Below are positions 60,101-64,000 of a stretch of 64,000 nucleotides of DNA, piece after piece. Under the pieces are notes generated by a model. That model worked only from the letters and a program-made list of their open reading frames with translations, was not told the DNA's origin and ran no database searches. The DNA comes from a bacterium. Lineage in GTDB: Bacteria > Zhuqueibacterota > Zhuqueibacteria > Oleimicrobiales > Geothermoviventaceae. Both the position numbers and the translations under genes were made by a program. Location: the NCBI GenBank assembly GCA_028275345.1, contig JAPWUV010000001.1, positions 124,001 through 188,000 on the forward strand. The letters run 5' to 3'. The number at the start of each line of letters is the position of its first letter. Position 1 is the stretch's first letter.

Positions 60101-61484
60101 GGACGGCCGTCCACTGGCGTCGAAACGCATCGAGCTACCGGTCGCATCCAGAGGGGGTTACGCCCTGGCTTGGGAATCGGTGGAATGGGAGGCGAGGGGC
60201 TCGCACATGAATCTCTGCCTGACCGTTTCCGCCGGGTCATGGGTGAGGGGAGAGCGATGTGTGGTTCGCGTTTTTGTGGCCCCTACCGATGCGGGTCCCT
60301 GGCGGGAGGTCGGGGCCGATACCGTGGAAGTGGCGCCGGGAGGCACGGCTCGTGCGTCTCTGCCGTGGCGGGGATCCTTCGAGCCCGTCTGGATTCGCGT
60401 CGAATGCGCCGGGATCGGTACGGAGCCAATCGCCAGCATCGAGAGAAGGCTCGACCCGCAGGTCTTCGGGATCCTTCCGGATGGGCGCTTTCTCGGCGTG
60501 GCCGAGGAAGCAAAAGAACTGCGGCTCGGGCCCTTCGCGCTCCGTACGACGGATGCGCCGGGGGAAACGGTGCTCGTAACCTACGCGCTCCTACCAGCCG
60601 ATTCTCTCCGCTCTGGGCAGCCGGGCTTCGTGCCGCACGGAGAGGCGAGTCCCTGTGGGCTTCGGATTGCTTCGCTCTCCGCGCACGCCATCGCCCTGCG
60701 CGTGGGCTGGCCCGCTCTCGACGCCGGGGGCCAGGTCCGGTGCTGCTTGCTCAACGGGAAAGATCAATGGGCTGTTGCGGACGCACGAGGCGAGCTTGTG
60801 TTGCGACTCCCGGGCAAGGGGCGAACTACCGTCGGCCTCTTCCGCGTGGAGGACGGGACTCCGCCGGCGGTGAGTTTTCTTGCAGGTGGCAGGGAGTTTG
60901 GGCTGGGCGATTTCGTCTCGGAAGGCGACGTTCTCATTCGCGCCTACGATGCCAGTGGCATCGACGGCCGCCCCGGCTCGGTTTCGCTCCTCCTTGACGG
61001 CGATGAGCTGGATGCGCAGGCATGTCTGGAGCCAGTTAGCCAGCACAGGGATGCCCTGATTTGGCGCTTTCGACGAAACTTGGCGGCTGGCGAGCACGAA
61101 CTGGCCGTGCGCGTGCGCGACAACGCTGGAAACTGGACGGAGTCAACTGCGCGATTCCGCATCGCGGAGACAGCAAAGCTGGTTTTCCTCGGGAATTATC
61201 CCAATCCGTTTCGAGAGCACACGGTTGTGACATACGAGCTCACGGTCCGGGCGGAGCGCCTGAGCATCGACGTGCACACAGCCTCGGGCCGGCGGATCCG
61301 GCGACTTGCAGACGGCAGAGCGGAGGACCCGGACCTGCTGGCGCCTGGCTACCACGAAGTCATTTGGGACGGGAAAGATGAAAGGCAAGAGCCCGTGGCT
61401 GCGGGCGTGTATTTCGTGCGCATTGCTGCCTTGCTCCGGGGGCGATGGCATGAGTACGTGGCGAAAGTGGCTCGGATTCCCTGA
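57162..61484 (+). CDS. Giant C25-family cysteine peptidase with T9SS sorting domain
   Basis: 1440 residues from ATG 57162 with GGGGGAAG upstream (open frame to 56967 lies in the previous gene). Signal peptide about 15-35 (GFLAVGLLVLVATRDGFG). Prodomain-like part about 80-440 with a VYWLTQAP block as in PorU. C25 catalytic region about 500-830: LGAGSLTRETFG, His in MIHFLGHGGGRIWSDD, Cys in LPFVASWTCFTAAF, then LLGDPATPLRLA. Ig-like sandwiches (about 850-1330), then a T9SS type A sorting domain (about 1340-1440; FLGNYPNPFREHTVVTYELT, WDGKDERQEPVAAGVYFVRI). It is probably a surface gingipain-like protease exported by T9SS. The porU product would process it. It overlaps the next gene by 35 nt. 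Confidence 0.88.
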   Translation: MVGKWALRYRLSRGRLRGFLAVGLLVLVATRDGFGDGDRRRGAGEVADVAIVEGGFDPYQEPAATAAATAASALQSAGIAADYARLSTLLGGCASALKIAVQKEGIYRVAGHAILAADPRWRGAKLQDLRLLCQGEPVPLWLEDRDSDGLLDSDDAVEFWGEPYRPDPRSTSPDRYWDPYTRTNVYWLTQAPSLPPRWLVPLHAGVSSMALPEATWAPQQIHIEEDRLFDRLGRVSYPSGRDHWFWGAVHGQRLEQFPFELPVPDTVGCAKMELTVCLSGKSCDGLGQHSVQILLGGRQIGAPLRWRDQEYVIATFGPAEGLHPSLLHPGTNVLAVLNLSPDEADQVLFNWAELVFPQQFRAVDGLVKFRSPPATIGRRVRFRVRGFTLPEVEVFRLGVGKLEGYRVERAADEPTWDVVFEDWVDEAGTYVALEPRRKCTPVRIWPAEPSYWSALESAGFDYVVIGPDSFLHSPAVEELVALREAGGLQAVRVPVEHIYDVFAWGITTPEAIRCFLLHALESWPRKPRYLLLLGAGSLTRETFGSGSCLLPSIWSQTVKYGAAPCDNQFVVRSLLDPIPEVAVGRLPVRSVGELETVVAKICAYERAPPGPWLNRVLAIAGVGSTFRGQLTELLGHHLDWGYQLRRIDAGPPPSEYSGSTQDLLDQWNRGLAMIHFLGHGGGRIWSDDLLMTFDAVSGLTNGSLLPFVASWTCFTAAFDGSESLGMRLLLQPDGGAVAVLGATGVGWVWNDYYLLRELLRLLEQDGVETIGDAVRLAKREYYLRYPSALGRSQLNQYTLLGDPATPLRLAREGLRLEAKWLGGDPPVIEIGPLEGVSGASVEGFHPRSPVRSMELAHEFRDGRIWVQLPSNGSPGDSLLLRVTAWGDRGQAVWHAVVRPALPGAKIDSIWWEPPHPTAGEEIWLCACGNLPASAELSLSCPETGFTTTFFRQPDGCFRSARALVVSDPGLVDLELVARDPDGRPLASKRIELPVASRGGYALAWESVEWEARGSHMNLCLTVSAGSWVRGERCVVRVFVAPTDAGPWREVGADTVEVAPGGTARASLPWRGSFEPVWIRVECAGIGTEPIASIERRLDPQVFGILPDGRFLGVAEEAKELRLGPFALRTTDAPGETVLVTYALLPADSLRSGQPGFVPHGEASPCGLRIASLSAHAIALRVGWPALDAGGQVRCCLLNGKDQWAVADARGELVLRLPGKGRTTVGLFRVEDGTPPAVSFLAGGREFGLGDFVSEGDVLIRAYDASGIDGRPGSVSLLLDGDELDAQACLEPVSQHRDALIWRFRRNLAAGEHELAVRVRDNAGNWTESTARFRIAETAKLVFLGNYPNPFREHTVVTYELTVRAERLSIDVHTASGRRIRRLADGRAEDPDLLAPGYHEVIWDGKDERQEPVAAGVYFVRIAALLRGRWHEYVAKVARIP

Positions 61485-62493
61485 AGCCTGTGCCTCAATG
61501 GCCTTGGCCGGGATGGCCGCTGTTCTTATCCCTTTGGCCTCCGGCGCCCAGGGCCGGTATGCCGCGGAGTGCTTCCGGCTCGGAGTCGGCATCCAAGCCG
61601 TGGCCGCAGGTTCCTGTGGGGCGACGATCCCCGGGAACGGCACTGCGTTCTTCTGGAACCCGGCTTTGGCCGAGCGCGCGCATCCCTCCGCCTATTTCGA
61701 AGAGGCCGGGGTGTTCGGCTCCCTGAATAGCTCGCTGGCTCGTTTGCGGACCGCGGCGGTGGGTTTACCTCTTGGCCGCGCGGGAATCGTGCAGGTCGGA
61801 TACGTTCATTTTGCCGTCGAAGACATCCCGAGATACCCGAGCCTCGGCGAGAGTAGCTTTGTGGAGCGACTTGCCGATCCAACCCTGCGCGGAGGCGTCG
61901 AGCCAGACGGCTGGTTCGAGGACGGTGAGAGCGCCTTGTACTGGTGCTACGCCCATGTCTTCCGTCTCCCATTGCGCCTGAGCTGGATGGCGGAAGAGCT
62001 GCTCCTGGAACTTCCGCTTGGGGTTTCGGCGAAGCTGCTTTCCCATCGGTTGGATGCCTGGAGGGCGCGCGGCGCCGGCGTGGACATCGGGGCTGCTTTG
62101 CGCTTGGATCTTCGGCAGCTCTGGCAGGGCACATGGTCGGGCGAATTCCTCCTTGCCTGGCGGGTCGCCGACGTCCTTGGCACCCGATTGCGCTGGAACA
62201 GCGGATCCGTCGAGCAAATTCGACCCGCAAAGAGCTTCGGGATGGCCTACGCCGTCAGTCCGGTAAGGTCGGTCCGTTTCCTCTTCGTCGCCGAGAAGGA
62301 TCAGGATACGGCGAGCTGGCCGAAGTTCGGTACGGGCCTGATGACGGATCGCTTCGAGCTTCTGGCCGGAAGGGGCCCGGAGGGCTTGAACTTCGGTTTG
62401 CTTCTGGGCTTGGGCAGGCTCCGGATCGGGTACGCAAGGCAGACCACAGGCTTGGGGCCTGTGGAACGGATCGGCGCGGAGTTTCTCTGGTGA
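61450..62493 (+). CDS. PorV/PorQ-family outer-membrane protein
   Basis: 347 residues from ATG 61450. Signal peptide about 18-35 (MALAGMAAVLIPLASGAQG). The mature N-terminus, CFRLGVGIQAVAAGSCGATI then GNGTAFFWNPALAE, follows the PorV/PorQ (UPF0164) pattern RxLGxGxxAxxxGxAxxAxxxdxxAxxWNPAgL. The rest is an amphipathic beta-strand barrel ending in an aromatic C-terminus (GAEFLW). PorV carries T9SS cargo to PorU; PorQ-like members have other roles. Coupling to the C25 gene suggests a dedicated helper or accessory, which is inference. It overlaps the next gene (GTGA). Confidence 0.78.
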   Translation: MSTWRKWLGFPEACASMALAGMAAVLIPLASGAQGRYAAECFRLGVGIQAVAAGSCGATIPGNGTAFFWNPALAERAHPSAYFEEAGVFGSLNSSLARLRTAAVGLPLGRAGIVQVGYVHFAVEDIPRYPSLGESSFVERLADPTLRGGVEPDGWFEDGESALYWCYAHVFRLPLRLSWMAEELLLELPLGVSAKLLSHRLDAWRARGAGVDIGAALRLDLRQLWQGTWSGEFLLAWRVADVLGTRLRWNSGSVEQIRPAKSFGMAYAVSPVRSVRFLFVAEKDQDTASWPKFGTGLMTDRFELLAGRGPEGLNFGLLLGLGRLRIGYARQTTGLGPVERIGAEFLW

Positions 62494-63185
62494 AGCTGAG
62501 GTGTCTACCTTTCGTGGCGGGCCTTCTGGTTTTGTCCGGCTGCGCCCGGCACGGGACGGAGCCTTCGCTGTCGCTCGAGAGGCCGATCTTGCTTCCCCCT
62601 CCGGACGACCTCGCTGAATCCGAGAGAGGGATTGACGCGATCCCGGAAAGGGACGCCATCCGGCTCGAATGGGAGAAGTACCCCGATCCCGAGGCTGAGC
62701 TGGAAGTGTATCGCGCTGAGGAGGCTCCCGGTCGTTTCACCCGCCTCGCCCGGGTCAGCGCTCAGGATACCTGCTATCTGGACGAGCGGGTTGCGATCGG
62801 CAGAAGATATTGGTATTTTCTTGCGGGGCGAAAGGAGGAGAAACGGAGTCTGCCGAGCGACACTCTTAGCTACAAGTTGCTGGAAAAGCCATTCGCGTTG
62901 TCGCGCACAGGGGGAAGGGCGCCAGTGTTCCGTTGGCAGGTCAAGGAGGCCCCGGTCGCCTTCGTCGTCAAACTTTTCGATGAGGGTGCCGATAGGAAGG
63001 TGTGGTTCTGTTGGGTATTTCCGGACTTCGGGGCCTTGGCGCAGGAGGTCCGTTACAATTGGGATGGGACGGCTCGGATGGACTCGCTGATCAGCGGGCG
63101 AGTCTACCGATGGCGGGTGGACGTGGTGGCGCCAGAGGCAAATGCGGGCGCGGAAAGTCAATGGCAGGTGTTCGTCTGCCCGTGA
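62490..63185 (+). CDS. Lipoprotein with Fn3-like domains
   Basis: 231 residues from GTG 62490, overlapping the PorV-like stop. Signal LPFVAGLLVLSGC with lipobox LSGC (Cys near 18). Two beta-sandwich units can be seen: EWEKYPDPEAELEVYRAEEA to RRYWYFLAGRKEEK (about 60-125) and RAPVFRWQVKEAPVAFVVKL to YRWRVDVVAPEANAG (about 140-220), the second like Fn3. It would be a lipid-anchored periplasmic or surface protein. The function is unknown; it is encoded with the C25 protease and PorV-like protein. Confidence 0.8.
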   Translation: MKLRCLPFVAGLLVLSGCARHGTEPSLSLERPILLPPPDDLAESERGIDAIPERDAIRLEWEKYPDPEAELEVYRAEEAPGRFTRLARVSAQDTCYLDERVAIGRRYWYFLAGRKEEKRSLPSDTLSYKLLEKPFALSRTGGRAPVFRWQVKEAPVAFVVKLFDEGADRKVWFCWVFPDFGALAQEVRYNWDGTARMDSLISGRVYRWRVDVVAPEANAGAESQWQVFVCP

Positions 63186-63232
63186 TGAGAGGGCACACAG
63201 GAGGTTGGGTCACTCGCAAGGAGGTCAGGAAG

Positions 63233-64000
63233 ATGAAACGGCAGATGATCGCCGGAGCGAGCATATTGCTGCTATTGGCGACGGTCGCAGAAGCCCAGCA
63301 TCTGAACGGCGCGCGGGGATTGCCCTACGTGCGGGCCGCGTGGGTAATGGAACCAGGCTACTTGACCATGTACGCTCACAGCCGATTTTTCGGCAAGGTG
63401 GGCCACGTGCAACTGGGTAGGCTCACAAGCGCCGTAACCTACTGGGATGTTCAGGGGACCCTCTACTTCACCTACGGGATCAACCGGCACATTGAGGCCT
63501 CGGTCTCGCCCATCATCTACCAGGACACAAACAAGGGTACTCCCGGCTACAACATCCCGGATGACCTTTTCCTGTCGGTGAAACTGGGCTCCTACGGGAG
63601 CAAAGGGAGCTCTTTCAGCTACGGCATTGCGGCCAATGGCCGGATTCCCACGGCCAAGTATCATAACCTGGTGTTCGAGCCGTATTCGGCGGGATCGTGG
63701 GAGTGGGGTTTCACGGGGCTGCTGAGCTACACCCTGGATCCCCTCTACCCCGAGGAGGCCTTCAATGCCCACCTGAACTTGAATTACAACCATCACAACG
63801 ACGCCGGGAAGAAGCTGAGTCTTGCTCCGGACCTGGTGGATACGATTCGCGTATTGAGCCCCACCCAGACCCTCTCCTATGCCGTTGGGCTTCGCCTCCC
63901 CACGGACAAGTTCGACTACTGGCTGCAGCTGTTCGGCACGATGTTCCTCCGTCAGCCGCCGGTTACCGCCTACAGTCGCGAGGACTTCACCTACATCTCG
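63233..64000 (+). CDS. Outer-membrane barrel-like protein (3' end off window)
   Basis: 256 codons from ATG 63233 to the window edge, with a very strong AAGGAGG about 7 nt upstream. Signal peptide MIAGASILLLLATVAEAQ, then strands of alternating residues: EPGYLTMYAHSRFFGKVG, YWDVQGTLYFTYGINRHIEA, SFSYGIAANGRIPTA, WGFTGLLSYTLDPLYPEEAF, TLSYAVGLRLPTDKFDYWLQ. No family was recognised; it resembles outer-membrane beta-barrel (OMPA-like or transporter-like) proteins. It follows the lipoprotein by 47 nt and may belong to the same operon. The right end is truncated. Confidence 0.7.
   Translation, partial: MKRQMIAGASILLLLATVAEAQHLNGARGLPYVRAAWVMEPGYLTMYAHSRFFGKVGHVQLGRLTSAVTYWDVQGTLYFTYGINRHIEASVSPIIYQDTNKGTPGYNIPDDLFLSVKLGSYGSKGSSFSYGIAANGRIPTAKYHNLVFEPYSAGSWEWGFTGLLSYTLDPLYPEEAFNAHLNLNYNHHNDAGKKLSLAPDLVDTIRVLSPTQTLSYAVGLRLPTDKFDYWLQLFGTMFLRQPPVTAYSREDFTYIS

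Noticed and set aside
1-64000. CRISPR arrays, insertion sequences, prophage or integrase genes
   Set aside because: None seen: no direct-repeat array, transposase or integrase motif; paralogous gene pairs are not mobile elements.

Overview
The window is GC-rich and densely coded and comes from a diderm bacterium of the FCB type. The evidence is a type IX secretion (T9SS) sortase, a PorV/PorQ-family barrel, proteins with T9SS/FlgD-like C-terminal sorting domains, a GWxTD-domain protein, a short Bacteroidetes/Chlorobi-style primary sigma factor, an RseC-like protein and a bacillithiol pathway. A full type IV pilus (T4P) and chemosensory cluster argues against a typical Bacteroidia. A candidate phylum of the KSB1/Calditrichota/Zixibacteria kind is my best guess; nothing in the window fixes the taxonomy.

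Layout. 1-6491 (mostly minus): porU (cut by the left edge), rseC-like, rpoD, rpsU with an unusual leader, and ltaE. 6624-9543 (plus): a DUF2007 protein, a ribose-type ABC permease and binding lipoprotein with no ATPase, and a small membrane protein. 9467-36004 (minus): one long, nearly gapless T4P/chemosensory supercluster. In transcription order it holds a MerR-like regulator, pilD, a histidine kinase, two HDOD proteins, two stand-alone receivers, two PilB ATPases, an NtrC-type sigma-54 activator, cheR, cheB, cheY, cheX, a CheX-receiver fusion, pilC, a major pilin, three minor pilins, two large PilX/GspK-like proteins and four surface or envelope proteins (small membrane protein, T9SS beta-helix protein, Big_1 repeat protein, outer-membrane protein). 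No pilT, pilM-Q, cheA, cheW or MCP gene is present. 36470-41680 (minus): a GWxTD protein and smc. 42417-50702 (minus): a translationally coupled pel-type exopolysaccharide operon, tandem-STAS gene-pelD-pelE-pelA-pelF-pelG, without pelB or pelC and with a PelA lacking its hydrolase domain. 50957-51098: tRNA-Val(CAC) with promoter and terminator. 51176-54724 (minus): bshC-bshB1-bshA for bacillithiol. 55057-64000 (plus): a Tat-exported heparinase II/III-like protein, a giant C25 peptidase with T9SS signal, a PorV/PorQ-like barrel, a lipoprotein and a truncated outer-membrane protein.

How it fits together. The window describes surface life: pilus assembly under two-component and chemosensory control, a c-di-GMP-responsive Pel-like polysaccharide machine, T9SS export of large surface proteins, and a thiol buffer. 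The most unusual parts are the STAS-pelDEAFG operon in a diderm, the pilus operon that continues into T9SS and Big_1 adhesin-like genes, and a rpsU leader in which a strong promoter is followed at once by an intrinsic terminator.
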